Shown piece by piece: positions 22,596-33,081 of a DNA stretch of 64,000 nucleotides. The position numbers and the translations under genes were made by a program. Location of the stretch: positions 6,046,501 through 6,110,500 of the forward strand of contig NZ_FMHZ01000002.1 in assembly GCF_900090315.1 (NCBI RefSeq). The letters run 5' to 3'. Every line of letters begins with the position of its first letter. The stretch's first letter is position 1. This DNA comes from Micromonospora citrea (GTDB taxonomy: Bacteria > Actinomycetota > Actinomycetes > Mycobacteriales > Micromonosporaceae). Below the pieces are notes generated by a model that saw only the letters and a list, made by a program, of their open reading frames with translations, was not told where the DNA came from and searched no databases.

Positions 22596-22862
22596 CCGGA
22601 TCGCCCGGTCGCGAGCGCGCCGGTGGCGAGCGCCGGGCCGGCCCGGCGGCACCCACGCTCCGGCGGCGTGCCCACGCCCCGGCGGACTCGTGGATTGCGC
22701 CAATGCCCCGATCTTTTCGCTTGATGAACGCCTTTCGTCGCGAGCTTGCGTCCGGCCAATCGAGCGATCGATTCTTGCGGTGCCCAACCGTCGATAGGGA
22801 TGCGGTCGGGCGTACCATTCCACGAATCGACCATGCACGACGAATGCGCGGGAGTTGCCGTC

Positions 22863-23201
22863 ATGGCCCGGAAAGTGATCACCATCCTGACTGACGACCT
22901 CGACGGCGGATCCGCGGATCGGACCATCGACTTCAGCCTCGACGGCGTCGCCTATGCCATCGACCTGTCCGACCAGAATGCCGGCGCCCTGCGCAAGGCC
23001 CTCGACGTGTACATCGACGCCGCCCGGCGGATCGGCCGAAGTGGCATTGACCCGGATCGGTCGACGACTCCGGTGGCGCCCGCGGGTCGCAGCCGCGCGC
23101 AGACCCGCGCGATCCGCGAATGGGCCGTCGAGAACGGCTACCAGATTTCCGAGCGCGGCCGCATCCCGAACTCGGTGGTGAAGGCGTACGACAACCGCTG
23201 A
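22863..23201 (+). CDS. lsr2: Lsr2-family nucleoid-associated protein
   Basis: A 112-aa protein with the Lsr2 layout: N-terminal dimerisation domain (MARKVITILTDDLDGGSADRTIDFSLDGVAYAIDLSDQNAGALRKAL), a variable linker rich in Pro and Ser, and the C-terminal AT-hook-like DNA-binding domain with AGRSRAQTRAIREWAVENGYQISERGRIPNSVVKAY. Lsr2 binds AT-richer DNA and silences horizontally acquired genes. The linker motif is AGRSRAQT rather than the R-G-R core of many Lsr2 proteins. Actinomycetes often carry two copies; this one may be the second. The gene has its own spacer of about 260 bp and ends at a terminator. Confidence 0.93.
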   Translation: MARKVITILTDDLDGGSADRTIDFSLDGVAYAIDLSDQNAGALRKALDVYIDAARRIGRSGIDPDRSTTPVAPAGRSRAQTRAIREWAVENGYQISERGRIPNSVVKAYDNR

Positions 23202-23225
23202 CTCCTCGGCGGCGCGGCGACGTCC

Positions 23226-23259
23226 GGGTGAGGGGGTTGGTCAGAGAACCCCCTCACCC
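23226..23259. terminator. Bidirectional terminator between lsr2 and the sulfur island
   Basis: A perfect 13-bp stem GGGTGAGGGGGTT (23226-23238) / AACCCCCTCACCC (23247-23259) between convergent genes. Confidence 0.8.
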
Positions 23260-23275
23260 CGGCCACCGCCGGATC

Positions 23276-24166
23276 TCAGCGACGTCCGGCCGCCACGGCC
23301 GTACGGGTGGGCTGCCGTTCCCGCCGTCGGCTCCGCCGGACGGCGACGCCGATCGCCAGCGCGGCGGCCAGACCCAGCGCCACCCACAGCAGCGGGTTCG
23401 TCCGCACCTCGTCCGGCACCTGTTGGACGAGCACGAACACGCCCATCGCCACGACGAACCAGCCGAACGCCTTGCGCAGCACCTCCTCGGGGATCCGGCC
23501 GGCGAGACGACCGCCGAGCAGGCTCCCGACCACGGCGGCAGCCGTCACCGCGGCAGCCAGGCCCCAGTCGATGCCGACGCTGGAGAGATAGCCGGCCAGC
23601 CCGGCGAACGACTTCATCGCGATGACCACCAGCGAGGTCCCGACGGCGACCGGCATCGGCAGACCGCCGAGCAGCGCCAGCGCCGGCACCACCAGGAAGC
23701 CGCCGCCGGCACCGACCAGGCCCGTCACCAGACCGACCACGACGCCGTCGAGGACGACGCGCAGGACCGGGAGCTCGTGCGGTGCCGGCCGTCCCGCCGC
23801 GGCCCGCCGACCCCGGATCATCGCCACGGCGGTGGCCAGCATCATCAGGGCGAACCCGGTGAGCAGCACGCCGGCCGGAACGAACTCGGCCAGGCGGCCT
23901 CCTGCGTACGCGCCGGCCATGCCGGCCACGCCGAAGACCAGGCCGGTGCGCCACCGGATGCGGCCGGCCCGCGCGTGCGGCAGCACGCCCACGGCGCTGG
24001 TGACGCCGACGACCAGCAGCGAGGTGGCGATGGCCTCCTTGGCCGGCAGGTCGGCGACGTACACCAGCAGCGGCACGGCGAGGATCGATCCGCCGCCGCC
24101 GAGCAGGCCGAGGCTGATCCCGATCAGCACGGCCAGCCCGACGGTAAGCGCCAGGCCGCCGCTCAT
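23276..24166 (-). CDS. TauE/SafE-family sulfite/sulfonate exporter
   Basis: A 296-aa membrane protein with about eight hydrophobic segments and the two family repeats: [45 protein letters not shown] near the N-terminus and [45 protein letters not shown] in the middle. The ATG start overlaps the stop of the rhodanese gene (ATGA). As the last gene of the persulfide dioxygenase-rhodanese operon, under a CstR-type operator, it probably exports sulfite or thiosulfate made during persulfide oxidation, as in staphylococcal cst-type operons. Confidence 0.88.
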   Translation of the reverse strand: MSGGLALTVGLAVLIGISLGLLGGGGSILAVPLLVYVADLPAKEAIATSLLVVGVTSAVGVLPHARAGRIRWRTGLVFGVAGMAGAYAGGRLAEFVPAGVLLTGFALMMLATAVAMIRGRRAAAGRPAPHELPVLRVVLDGVVVGLVTGLVGAGGGFLVVPALALLGGLPMPVAVGTSLVVIAMKSFAGLAGYLSSVGIDWGLAAAVTAAAVVGSLLGGRLAGRIPEEVLRKAFGWFVVAMGVFVLVQQVPDEVRTNPLLWVALGLAAALAIGVAVRRSRRRERQPTRTAVAAGRR

Positions 24167-24762
24167 GACCGCCGCCCGGCGGCCGGCCCTCCGCGCAGCT
24201 GGCCGACGATCGTGTCCAGGTCGCAGCTGGCGCCCCGGTTGTAGGGGAGCTTGCCGAGCAGCATGCCCATCGCGCAGGTGTTGGTGAGGGCGGCGAAGGT
24301 CAGCCCGGCGCCGATGAACGCGGCGACCCACTTCAGCCCGGGGACGAACACCGAGGCGAGGATGCTGACCAGGACGATGGAGCCGGCGACCAGGCGGACC
24401 TGGCGCTCCAGGTCCCACCGGGGCCTGCCCTGGGAGATCGGGGCGTGGGCGGCCTGCCAGGCCATGATTCCGCCCTTGAGGACCTTGAGGTTGGGCAGGC
24501 CGGCACCGGCGAGGGTCTGCTCGGCCTGGGTGGCGCGGGCGCCGGAGCGGCAGATCAGCACGACGTCCTCGTCGAGGTGACGGAGCAGTTCCTCGCGGTG
24601 CTCCTTGAGCAGGTCCAGCGGCACGTTGTAGGAGCCGGGGATGTGGGACGTCTCGAACTCCCCGGGCGTGCGCACGTCGAGCAGTCGGGGCGCCCGCCCG
24701 GTGTCGATCAGCTCGCGCAGGGTCGCGGCGTCGAGGGTGGCGGGGCTGGTCGGGGTGGTCAT
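24163..24762 (-). CDS. Rhodanese fused to a DUF2892-type membrane domain
   Basis: A 199-aa protein: an N-terminal rhodanese domain ([35 protein letters not shown]) with active-site cysteine in [15 protein letters not shown], then two hydrophobic helices ([18 protein letters not shown] and [31 protein letters not shown]) matching the YgaP-like inner-membrane rhodaneses. The start chosen has AAGGAGAG upstream; a longer frame has no ribosome site. It carries sulfane sulfur at the membrane, and sits between a persulfide dioxygenase and a TauE exporter in one operon. Confidence 0.9.
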   Translation of the reverse strand: MTTPTSPATLDAATLRELIDTGRAPRLLDVRTPGEFETSHIPGSYNVPLDLLKEHREELLRHLDEDVVLICRSGARATQAEQTLAGAGLPNLKVLKGGIMAWQAAHAPISQGRPRWDLERQVRLVAGSIVLVSILASVFVPGLKWVAAFIGAGLTFAALTNTCAMGMLLGKLPYNRGASCDLDTIVGQLRGGPAAGRRS

Positions 24763-24836
24763 GCTCTCTCCTTGAGTCGCTTCGGATGTGCGGGGCGCGG
24801 GCCGCTGGTGTGGCCCGCGTGGTCGTGCGGCCGCCA

Positions 24837-24866
24837 CGCCGGGCCGGCAGTCGCTCCGGCCCGGCG
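24837..24866 (-). terminator. Intra-operon hairpin in the sulfur operon
   Basis: A perfect 11-bp stem CGCCGGGCCGG (24837-24847) / CCGGCCCGGCG (24856-24866), between the persulfide dioxygenase gene and the rhodanese gene. It probably adjusts expression within the operon. Confidence 0.5.
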
Positions 24867-24876
24867 CGGGCGACGT

Positions 24877-26277
24877 TCAGGCGGCGGCGGCCATCCGGAC
24901 GCCGACCTGCTCGGCGCGGCCGAACGAGTCGTCGATCAGGACGACCTCGCGGCCGGCGTTGGCCAGCAGGGACGCCGCTGCGGTGGCGCGGTAGCCGGAG
25001 CCGCAGTGCACCCAGACCACGCCCTCGGGCACGTCGGCGAGCCGCTTCGGCAGGTCGGGCAGCGGCACGTGCACCGCGCCGTCGATGTGGCCGGCCCTCC
25101 ACTCGTTGGTCATCCGGACGTCGAGGACGACCTGTGGCGCGGGCAGGCCCTCGGGGGCGTCGCCGGCCTGTGCGGCCGCGAGGGCCGGGAAGTCCGCGAC
25201 GGTCAGCTCGCGCAGGTCGGCCGGGTCGGTCGCCCACCGCTCGGGGTCTCCCGTGGCCTGAGCGGCGGGCCGGTCGATGCCGATGCGGGCCAGTTCGCGT
25301 TGGGCGTCGGCGACCTGCTCGGGCGTCTGTGCGAGCAGGGTGATCGGCACGCCCCAGTCGATGAGCCAGCCGAGCCAGGTCGACATCGGCCCGTCGAGGC
25401 CGAGGCCGACGGTGCCGGCGAGGTGCGAGGTGGCGTACGCCTTGCGGTGTCGCAGGTCGACGACCCACTCGCCGGCGGCGATCCGCTCGCGCAGCTGGGC
25501 GGCGTCGGCGCGGGTGGCCGGGGTGAGGTCGACCGGGGCGGGGCCGGCGGTGTTGGCCACGCCCATGTGGGCGTAGTAGGCGGGGTAGGCGTCGAGGCCG
25601 GCGAGGGTCTCGGTGACGAACCGGTCGGCGGCCAGCCGCAGCACGGGGTTGGCCTGCTTCTCCCGGCCGATGGTGGACTCGGGGGCGTCGGACTGGCTGG
25701 CGGAGCAGAAGCTGCCGAAGCCGTGGGTGGGCCAGACCTGGGCGCCGTCGGGGAGCAGGTCGGCCAGCTTCCGCGCCGAGTCGTGCTGGTGGTGGGCGAG
25801 GGTGTGGGCGTGCTGCTGGCCGAGCAGGTCGGTGCGGCCGGTGGTGCCGAACAGCAGCGAGCCGCCGGTGAACACCCCGGCCGGCTGCCAGCCGCCGTCG
25901 GTGGCCTCGTCGAGGACGTACGACAGGTGGTGGAAGGTGTGGCCCGGTGTGGCGACGACCCGCAGCCGCAGCCGGTCGGAGACGGTCACCTCGTCGCCCT
26001 CGGTGACGGGCGTCCGGTCGAAGCCCACCTCGTCGCGGCCGGAGACGAGGTACTGCGAGCCGGTGAGCCGGGCCAGCTCCAGGCCGCCGGAGACGTAGTC
26101 GTTGTGGATGTGGGTCTCCACCACGTGGGTGATCCGCACGCCCTTCTCGCCCGCGAGATACATGATCCGGTCGACGTCCCGCTGCGGATCCACCACCACG
26201 GCCACCCGGCCGTCCGTCGCGAGGTAGCTGCGGTCTCCCAGGGACGAGGTCGCGATGACCGACACCTGCACCGACAT
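24877..26277 (-). CDS. Persulfide dioxygenase-like MBL-fold protein with two rhodanese domains (copy 1)
   Basis: A 466-aa protein: an N-terminal metallo-beta-lactamase fold (residues 1-240) with VVETHIHNDYVSGG, ATPGHTFHHLSYVL and WPTHGFGSF, followed by a degenerate rhodanese domain without active cysteine (VVDLRHRKAYATSHLAG) and an active one with C in VVWVHCGSGYRAT. The layout matches CstB/ETHE1-rhodanese fusions that oxidise low-molecular-weight persulfides to sulfite and use the rhodanese to make or consume thiosulfate. The ATG at 26277 has GGGAGA upstream; an in-frame GTG six codons earlier is less likely. A CstR-type operator lies 28 bp before the start. First gene of the operon with rhodanese and TauE. 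Confidence 0.88.
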   Translation of the reverse strand: MSVQVSVIATSSLGDRSYLATDGRVAVVVDPQRDVDRIMYLAGEKGVRITHVVETHIHNDYVSGGLELARLTGSQYLVSGRDEVGFDRTPVTEGDEVTVSDRLRLRVVATPGHTFHHLSYVLDEATDGGWQPAGVFTGGSLLFGTTGRTDLLGQQHAHTLAHHQHDSARKLADLLPDGAQVWPTHGFGSFCSASQSDAPESTIGREKQANPVLRLAADRFVTETLAGLDAYPAYYAHMGVANTAGPAPVDLTPATRADAAQLRERIAAGEWVVDLRHRKAYATSHLAGTVGLGLDGPMSTWLGWLIDWGVPITLLAQTPEQVADAQRELARIGIDRPAAQATGDPERWATDPADLRELTVADFPALAAAQAGDAPEGLPAPQVVLDVRMTNEWRAGHIDGAVHVPLPDLPKRLADVPEGVVWVHCGSGYRATAAASLLANAGREVVLIDDSFGRAEQVGVRMAAAA

Positions 26278-26304
26278 TTCGTCTTCTCCCTTCACCCCTC
26301 CCTA

Positions 26305-26322
26305 CATACCCGGGGGGGTATG
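26305..26322. promoter_or_regulatory. CstR/CsoR-type operator before persulfide dioxygenase 1
   Basis: CATACCCGGGGGGGTATG, a near-perfect palindrome, 28 bp upstream of the start codon. Confidence 0.75.
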
Positions 26323-26376
26323 CAGGGAATAGTCTGCACCCTTTGTCGAATTTGACAACGCGTCACCCGCCCCGGC

Positions 26377-26424
26377 GGACACGCCGCCGGGGCTCCGGCG
26401 GGACACGCCGCCGGGGCTCCGGCG
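26377..26424. repeat. Perfect 24-bp tandem duplication
   Basis: Units 26377-26400 and 26401-26424 are identical and contain a CGCCG-GGGCT-CCGGCG hairpin. They lie just downstream of the CstR-like gene (stop at 26440), so a terminator stem has been doubled. Confidence 0.9.
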
Positions 26425-26439
26425 TTCAGGCCCGGCGGA

Positions 26440-26709
26440 TCACGCCAGGGCCAGGAACAGCTTCTCCAGTTCCTCTTCGGTCATCTCCGGCTGCTCGCCG
26501 CGATCGCGGGCCGCGGAGCAGTGCCGCATGCCGGAGGCGATGATCTTGTAGCCCGCGCGGTCGATCGCCTTCGACACCGCGGCCAGCTGGGTCAGTGCCT
26601 CGCGGCAGTCCTGGCCGTTCTCCATCATCTCGATGACCGCGTTGAGCTGCCCTCGGGCGCGCTTCAGGCGGGTCAGTGCCTCGCCGGTCATCTCGGGGCG
26701 CAACTTCAT
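26440..26709 (-). CDS. CstR-like (CsoR/DUF156 family) persulfide-sensing repressor
   Basis: An 89-aa all-helical repressor with RLKRARGQLNAVIEMMENGQDC and YKIIASGMRHC. The family's sensing cysteines are present at C35 and C64. The position where copper-sensing CsoR proteins have a histidine (four residues before the second Cys) is glycine here, as expected for CstR-type sensors that use a di- or trisulfide link between the two cysteines rather than Cu(I). The neighbours (two persulfide dioxygenases, rhodanese, sulfide:quinone reductase) support that reading. GGAGGT precedes the ATG by eight bases. Two palindromic operators lie upstream, implying self-regulation. Confidence 0.87.
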   Translation of the reverse strand: MKLRPEMTGEALTRLKRARGQLNAVIEMMENGQDCREALTQLAAVSKAIDRAGYKIIASGMRHCSAARDRGEQPEMTEEELEKLFLALA

Positions 26710-26739
26710 CTCGTCTACCTCCGTTCACACCGTAACACC

Positions 26740-26753
26740 TACCCCCGGGGGTA
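26740..26753. promoter_or_regulatory. CstR/CsoR-type operator 1 of the repressor gene
   Basis: TACCCCCGGGGGTA, a perfect palindrome 31 bp upstream of the repressor start. Confidence 0.75.
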
Positions 26754-26839
26754 TCTCCGGGCGCGGGTGTTTCCGATGGACGGGGCCGCGCCGGCAGCGC
26801 CGCCCGCCTGTCACGATTGCCGTACCCGACAGTCACAAC

Positions 26840-26855
26840 ATACCCCCCAGGGTAT
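26840..26855. promoter_or_regulatory. CstR/CsoR-type operator 2 of the repressor gene
   Basis: ATACCCCCCAGGGTAT, 131 bp upstream of the repressor start and 100 bp centre to centre from the first site. No rightward gene begins here, so it belongs to the repressor promoter region or to the 3' side of persulfide dioxygenase 2. Confidence 0.65.
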
Positions 26856-26933
26856 TAATTCCGTCCGGCGGGGCCACCCTCGCCCGGGAGCGAACCCGCG
26901 CCGCCGGCCGCGCGCCTTCGCGCCCGCCGCCGC

Positions 26934-28319
26934 TCAGGCGGGGGCGGAGTCGCGCATGGTCTGCCAGGCGCCGTAGCCGCCGAGCAGGTCGGAGACGTCC
27001 GAGCGGCCGTCGGCGCGCAGCAGGCTGGCCGCGACCGAGGAGCGGTATCCGCCGGCGCAGTGCACGACCACGGGCCGGTCGGCCGGGACCTCGTGCAGGC
27101 GTTCAGTCAGCTCGGCGAGGGGGATGTGCCGCGATCCCTCGACGGCGCCCTGCTCGCGCTCGCCGGCGTTGCGGACGTCGAGGACCACCGGCGGCCCGGG
27201 CCGCTCCAGCGCCGCGCGCAGTTCGGGGGCGGTGACCCGGCTGGCCCGGGTCAGGTCGGCGGCCATCCCGGGCAACGCCTCGTCGGGCTCGCGCAGGTAG
27301 CCGACGACGTGGTCGAAGCCGATCCGGGCGAGGCGTACGACGATCTCCTCCTCCCGGCCCTGCGGGGCCACGACGAGGACGTCGCGGTCCGGCGCGACCA
27401 CGCTGCCGGCGGTCTCGGCGAAGCGGCCGTCGGCGGGGATGTTGAGCGCGTCGCGCAGGTGGCCGGCGGCGTACTCGTGCGGGTCGCGGGCGTCGACCAC
27501 GACGGCCCCGTCGGCCCGCGCGGCGCGGAAGGCGGCGGCGTCGAGCGCCCGGGCGGAGCGGGTGTGGTCGAACAGTTCGCGGGCCTTGCGGTTGAGCGCG
27601 GCGTCGAAGGCGAAGTAGCCGGGCGCCGCCGGCTGCCCGCCGGTGACCAGGGCGAGGAACTGCTGCTCGCTCATCGGGGCGCAGGCGTAGTTGGTGCGGC
27701 GCTGCTCGCCGATCGTGGACTGCCGCTCGGTGGACAGGTTCTTGCCGCAGGCCGAGCCGGCGCCGTGGGCGGGGAAGACCCGCACCTCGTCGGGCAGGCC
27801 CATCAGTTTGCGCTGCACGCTGTCGTAGAGCATCCGGCCCAGCTCGTCGGCGGTGACGCCGAGCGAGGCGAGCAGGTCGGGCCGGCCGACGTCGCCGATG
27901 AACAGCGCGTCGCCGGTCATGACCCCGTACGGCACCGTGTCGGCGGCGTGCTCGTGGACCAGGATGCTGATCGACTCGGGGGTGTGCCCGGGGGTCTCCA
28001 TGATCTCCAGGGTCACGTCGCCGAGGCTGATGCGCTCCCCGTCGGCGAGCTTGCGGATCGGGTACTCGGTCTCGGCCCGTCGGCCGTAGCCGATCCACGC
28101 GCCGGTGGCCGCGGCGACCTCCAGGTGGCCGGCGAGGAAGTCCGCGTGGAAGTGGGTGTTGATCACCCCTTCGATGGTCAGGCCGCGCCGGCGCGCGTCG
28201 GCCAGGTATTCGTCGATGTCGCGGCGCGGGTCGACGAGCACCGCCCGCCCGCTCGTCTCGTCCGCGACGAGGTACGACGCCTGGGACAGGCAGTCCAGGT
28301 AGTACTGGGTGAACAACAT
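26934..28319 (-). CDS. Persulfide dioxygenase-like MBL-fold protein with two rhodanese domains (copy 2)
   Basis: A 461-aa paralogue of the protein at 24877: MBL fold with INTHFHADFLAGHLEVAAATGAWIGYGRRAETEYPI, METPGHTPESISIL, DALFIGDVGRPDLL and VFPAHGAGSACGKNL; then a rhodanese domain lacking cysteine (VVVDARDPHEYAAGHLRDALNIP, VLVVAPQGRE) and an active one (PVVVHCAGGYRSSVAAS). Here the metal motif is THFHADF-AGH, whereas copy 1 has THIHNDY-SGG, so the two copies may differ in substrate or metal. The start ATG 28319 has AAGGAG upstream, and an operator lies 51 bp further. Transcribed alone. Confidence 0.88.
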   Translation of the reverse strand: MLFTQYYLDCLSQASYLVADETSGRAVLVDPRRDIDEYLADARRRGLTIEGVINTHFHADFLAGHLEVAAATGAWIGYGRRAETEYPIRKLADGERISLGDVTLEIMETPGHTPESISILVHEHAADTVPYGVMTGDALFIGDVGRPDLLASLGVTADELGRMLYDSVQRKLMGLPDEVRVFPAHGAGSACGKNLSTERQSTIGEQRRTNYACAPMSEQQFLALVTGGQPAAPGYFAFDAALNRKARELFDHTRSARALDAAAFRAARADGAVVVDARDPHEYAAGHLRDALNIPADGRFAETAGSVVAPDRDVLVVAPQGREEEIVVRLARIGFDHVVGYLREPDEALPGMAADLTRASRVTAPELRAALERPGPPVVLDVRNAGEREQGAVEGSRHIPLAELTERLHEVPADRPVVVHCAGGYRSSVAASLLRADGRSDVSDLLGGYGAWQTMRDSAPA

Positions 28320-28369
28320 GGTGCTGAACTCCTTCGCGCTGGCGGTCGACGACGCACCTACGGTAGCGC

Positions 28370-28385
28370 ATACCCCGGGGGGTAT
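28370..28385. promoter_or_regulatory. CstR/CsoR-type operator before persulfide dioxygenase 2
   Basis: ATACCCCGGGGGGTAT, 51 bp upstream of the start codon. Confidence 0.75.
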
Positions 28386-28392
28386 ATTCCGG

Positions 28393-28424
28393 GTCGAAGG
28401 TCCCTGATCCTCGGGACCTTCGAC
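28393..28424 (-). terminator. Terminator after the sulfide:quinone reductase gene
   Basis: A perfect 12-bp stem GTCGAAGGTCCC (28393-28404) / GGGACCTTCGAC (28413-28424), just downstream of the reductase stop codon and upstream of the next operator. Confidence 0.7.
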
Positions 28425-28438
28425 ACCCGGCGGATCGG

Positions 28439-29641
<1,203 letters not shown>

Positions 29642-29725
29642 GGAACCTCCCGGGTAGGAGAAGGGCGGTCGCCGGGCGCACCCGCGCCGGGGCCGGGAAT
29701 GCGTCAGCGGCCTTCGATGCCCCAG

Positions 29726-29743
29726 CATACCTGGGGGGGTATG
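29726..29743. promoter_or_regulatory. CstR/CsoR-type operator before sulfide:quinone reductase
   Basis: CATACCTGGGGGGGTATG, 85 bp upstream of the reductase start; the fifth such site in 3.4 kb. Confidence 0.72.
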
Positions 29744-29874
29744 GTGTGGCGAGGTGGTCGCCGCGTCGGGCGCGCCGGCGGCCCCGCCTCGGCGTCGAGA
29801 CGTGGGCCGCCGCCGGCCTGGCCCTGCTCGCGCACGGCGCCGATGCCGGCACCGCCCGCCGGCCCGAAGGTCCC

Positions 29875-31404
29875 TCAGCCGTTCCGGTCGGCGTCGCGGT
29901 AGTGCTCGACCTCCGACCAGACCGAGGACATCCCGGCGAGGCAGCGGTCGAACACCCGGGAGTGCTCGACGTAGGCGGCCCGGTCGGGACCCGGATGCAC
30001 GCACAGGTCGTCCTCGTCGTTGACGGTCCACGGCGGCACGTCGTGGGCGAGCGCGCCGGGGAGCAGGGAGGCGACCCCACGGGCGCCGAGTTCGCTGGTG
30101 AGCTGGCGCCGGACGGGCCGCCCCAGCACGTCGGCGAAGATCTGCGCCCAGACCGTGGACCGGGCACCCCCGCCGGCCAACCGCCAGGGCCGGTCCCCGA
30201 CGTCCGCACCACTGGCCAGCACCCGGTCGACCTGGACCCGGTGGTACTGCGCCACCCCCTCGATGACCGCCCGCGTGAGGTGTCCACGGCGGTGGTTGCT
30301 GGAGATGCCGAGGAAGGTGCCGGAAGCCGACGGGTGCTCGGGCGACCCGTTGACGAACGGCAGGAACAACAGCCCGTCGGCCCCGGGCGGCACGGCGGCC
30401 GCCTCCCTGAGCAGTTCCGCGGCGGCGACACCGCCGACCTGGTCGTGCGCGACCCCGGCGCAGGCCAGCCACTCCAGGTTCGCCGCCGAGGTCGGAGCGA
30501 CCTCCATCGCCAGCATCGTGGCCGGGTCGGGCATGAACGCGCTGAGGGTGACCTCGGGTGCGGGGGCGCGCGCGGGGACCACGACACCGTTGATCGCCCA
30601 GGTGCCGACGATGATCGTTCCGTCGCCGGCCTCCCGACCCCCGGCGCCCAGGGTGGCCGCCACGCAGTCCATGCAGCCCGCGATGACCGGCAGGCCCTCG
30701 GGGAGTCCGGTACGGGCCGCCGCGGCGGCGCTCAGCCCGGCGACCACCTCGTCGGAGCGCCGCAGCGGCGGGAACCGGTCGAGGTCGGTGGCCGGCAGCC
30801 CGACCAGTTCGAGCGCCGTGGCGGTGTAGGCGCGGGTGTCGAGTCCGACCATCCCGAAGGCGCTGGCGTCGCTGTAGTCGGCGCCGGCGACGCCGGTGAG
30901 CTGCGAGGTGACCCAGTCCTTGCAGGACAGGGCCCACCGGGTGGCCGCGTAGGCGTCCGGTTCGGCGTCGCGCAGCCAGCGGAGCAGGACGGCCGGCTGG
31001 GCGGCCCAGGGAATGGAGCCGGTCTCCCGGGCCAGCCGGCGGGCACCCTCCGGCGGGATCGCCTGGACGATCCGCTGGGCGCGGCTGTCCGACGAGGCGA
31101 TGGCCGGCCCGACCGGGCGCAGCGCCTCGTCGACCGGGTAGAGGCCGTTGCCGTGGGCGGCCACCCCGATGCCGGCCGGGGCGTACCCGTCGGCGTCGAG
31201 CTTGCCGGTGATCTCGGCGAGCAGTGACATCACCGTGTCGGCCAGCGCGCGCATGTCCACGTCGTGGCGGTGCGCGTTCACGCTGGTGCGGGGCGTGCGG
31301 GCGTGCACGACGGCCAACTCGCCTCCCTCGACGTCGAACGCGGCCGCCTTGGTCGCGGTGAGGCCGACGTCGACCCCGAGGTAGCAGGTCTGCGGTGCCG
31401 TCAC
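29875..31404 (-). CDS. FGGY-family carbohydrate kinase
   Basis: A 509-aa kinase with the two-lobe FGGY layout: YLGVDVGLTATKAAAFDVEG (phosphate loop), GVAAHGNGLYPVD, WALSCKDWVTSQLTG, SDASAFGMVGLD (catalytic Asp region), and the second-lobe RLAGGGARSTVWAQIFADVLGRPV. The sequence looks closer to xylulose/erythritol-type kinases than to LsrK. It starts at GTG 31404 within the stop of the GlpD-like gene, with AGGAGG upstream. It probably phosphorylates the polyol or sugar brought in by the ABC importer in this operon. Last gene of the operon. Confidence 0.86.
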   Translation of the reverse strand: MTAPQTCYLGVDVGLTATKAAAFDVEGGELAVVHARTPRTSVNAHRHDVDMRALADTVMSLLAEITGKLDADGYAPAGIGVAAHGNGLYPVDEALRPVGPAIASSDSRAQRIVQAIPPEGARRLARETGSIPWAAQPAVLLRWLRDAEPDAYAATRWALSCKDWVTSQLTGVAGADYSDASAFGMVGLDTRAYTATALELVGLPATDLDRFPPLRRSDEVVAGLSAAAAARTGLPEGLPVIAGCMDCVAATLGAGGREAGDGTIIVGTWAINGVVVPARAPAPEVTLSAFMPDPATMLAMEVAPTSAANLEWLACAGVAHDQVGGVAAAELLREAAAVPPGADGLLFLPFVNGSPEHPSASGTFLGISSNHRRGHLTRAVIEGVAQYHRVQVDRVLASGADVGDRPWRLAGGGARSTVWAQIFADVLGRPVRRQLTSELGARGVASLLPGALAHDVPPWTVNDEDDLCVHPGPDRAAYVEHSRVFDRCLAGMSSVWSEVEHYRDADRNG

Positions 31405-33062
31405 GACGTCCTCCTGTCGCTGTTCGGGGTCGCCGGTGAGAGCTGCAGCGCGCGCGGGCGGAAGCGCCGCAGTTCGGCGTGGTAGGCGGCCACCTCGGTC
31501 CGGGCCCGTGCGGCATCCCAGCCGAGGTGCCGGACGGCGACGTCCGCGCAGGTCACGGCCGTCGACACCGCCATGTCCGGGCCGAGGCCGATCAGGGTAC
31601 GGCGCAACAGGGCGTCTGCCAACGTCACGGCCCGTTCCTCGCGGAACGCCATGACGATCTCGGCGGCCACCGCTCCGCTCTGCTCGTCGACGACCTCGGC
31701 GAGTGATTGGTCGGTCGTGGCGAGTTCGAGCACCCGGCGTGCCCGCACCCCGTACAGGTCGAGCAACCGGGTCCGCTGGTCGGCGGTGAACGGCGCCGCC
31801 GAGTGCTGGAACTCCGCGCGGAAGGCACGCCAGTCGGCGGTGTCGGCCCCCGGCAGCGGCCGGGTGCGGGTGTTGCACCGCCGCCGGGGCCGGCCGAGCA
31901 CCTTCAACGCCGCGTCGGTGGCGTCCTCGGCGAGCGCCCGGTGGGTGGTCAGCTTGCCGCCGATGATCGACAGCAGTCCCGCGTACGCCGGCGCGTGGTC
32001 GAGCACGGTGTGCCCGCGACTGATCTTGGCATTGTCCGACACGCCCGTGGTGTACGGCAGCGGGCGGATCCCGGCGACGCTGTAGAGAACGTCGGCCGGA
32101 GTGAGCCTGGCCTGCGGGATGATCCGGTTGGTCTCGTTGAGCAGGTACTCGATCTCGGCGTCGCTGGCGACGACCTCGTCGATGTCGCCGTCGTAGGTGA
32201 GGTCGGTGCTGCCCAGGATGTAACGGCCCTGCCACGGGAAGATGAAGATCGGACGCCGGTCGGCCGCGGCCTCGAAGAAGATGCAGGTGTCCGGGGCGCC
32301 GGGGAACGGGTCGAGCATGACGTGGCTGCCCTTGGTGCCGCCGTTGAGCCGCCGGCACTCGATCTGCCCCCGCAGGACGTGGTCGATCCACGGCCCGGCG
32401 GCGTTCACCGTGAGCCGGGCCCGGATCCGCCCCTGCCGCCCGGACTGGTTGTCCGTGGTTCGCACGCCGAGCACCCGGCCGTTCTCGACGATCAGCCCGG
32501 TCACCGTGGTGTGGGTCAGCACCCGCGCGCCCAGCCGCTCGGCGTCGAGCAGCAGCTCGACGCAGAGCCGCTCGGCCCACGGCACCTGCGCGTCGTGGAA
32601 GAGCACTCCGCCGCGCAACCCGTCGCGCGACAGCTGCGGCCAGCGCTGCCCGATCCGCCGGGCGGACAGGCCCCGGCTGACCCCGCGTCCCCGGCGGGCG
32701 GCGAGCACGTCGAAGGCCGCCAGGCCGAGCCGGACCAGGGGGCCCGGTCGGCTGTCGCTGGCGTAGGACGGGATGAGCATCGGGTAGTCGTGCACCAGGT
32801 GGGGGGCGGTGCGGAACAGCAGGTGGCGTTCGCGGATGGACTCGTTGACCAGGGTGAAGTCGTAGCGCTCGAGGTACTTCAGGCCGCCGTGGATGAGCCG
32901 GCTCGACGTGCTCGTCGTACCGGCGCCGATGTCGCCCCGGTCGACGACGACGACACTCAGGCCGCGGTCGGCGGCGTCTCTGGCGATGGCGAGGCCGTTG
33001 ATGCCGGCGCCGACGATGACGAGGTCTATGACGTCACCGGGTCCGGTGTGTGGATACGACAT
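31401..33062 (-). CDS. glpD: FAD-dependent glycerol-3-phosphate dehydrogenase family protein
   Basis: A 553-aa flavoenzyme: [53 protein letters not shown] at the N-terminus (FAD site and GlpD signature), [38 protein letters not shown] and the GIRPLP segment, followed by the C-terminal helical cap. GlpD itself oxidises sn-glycerol-3-phosphate to dihydroxyacetone phosphate with quinone. In this operon, next to an FGGY kinase that is not clearly GlpK and an LsrF-like enzyme, the substrate may be another phosphorylated polyol, as EryB is in erythritol catabolism. Confidence 0.86.
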   Translation of the reverse strand: MSYPHTGPGDVIDLVIVGAGINGLAIARDAADRGLSVVVVDRGDIGAGTTSTSSRLIHGGLKYLERYDFTLVNESIRERHLLFRTAPHLVHDYPMLIPSYASDSRPGPLVRLGLAAFDVLAARRGRGVSRGLSARRIGQRWPQLSRDGLRGGVLFHDAQVPWAERLCVELLLDAERLGARVLTHTTVTGLIVENGRVLGVRTTDNQSGRQGRIRARLTVNAAGPWIDHVLRGQIECRRLNGGTKGSHVMLDPFPGAPDTCIFFEAAADRRPIFIFPWQGRYILGSTDLTYDGDIDEVVASDAEIEYLLNETNRIIPQARLTPADVLYSVAGIRPLPYTTGVSDNAKISRGHTVLDHAPAYAGLLSIIGGKLTTHRALAEDATDAALKVLGRPRRRCNTRTRPLPGADTADWRAFRAEFQHSAAPFTADQRTRLLDLYGVRARRVLELATTDQSLAEVVDEQSGAVAAEIVMAFREERAVTLADALLRRTLIGLGPDMAVSTAVTCADVAVRHLGWDAARARTEVAAYHAELRRFRPRALQLSPATPNSDRRTS

Positions 33063-33081
33063 GGAGGGCTCCCGGGGGTGT

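Noticed and set aside
26440-26709. Copper-sensing CsoR
   Set aside because: The His ligand position is Gly, no copper transporter or chaperone gene is adjacent, and all operator-linked genes handle sulfur.
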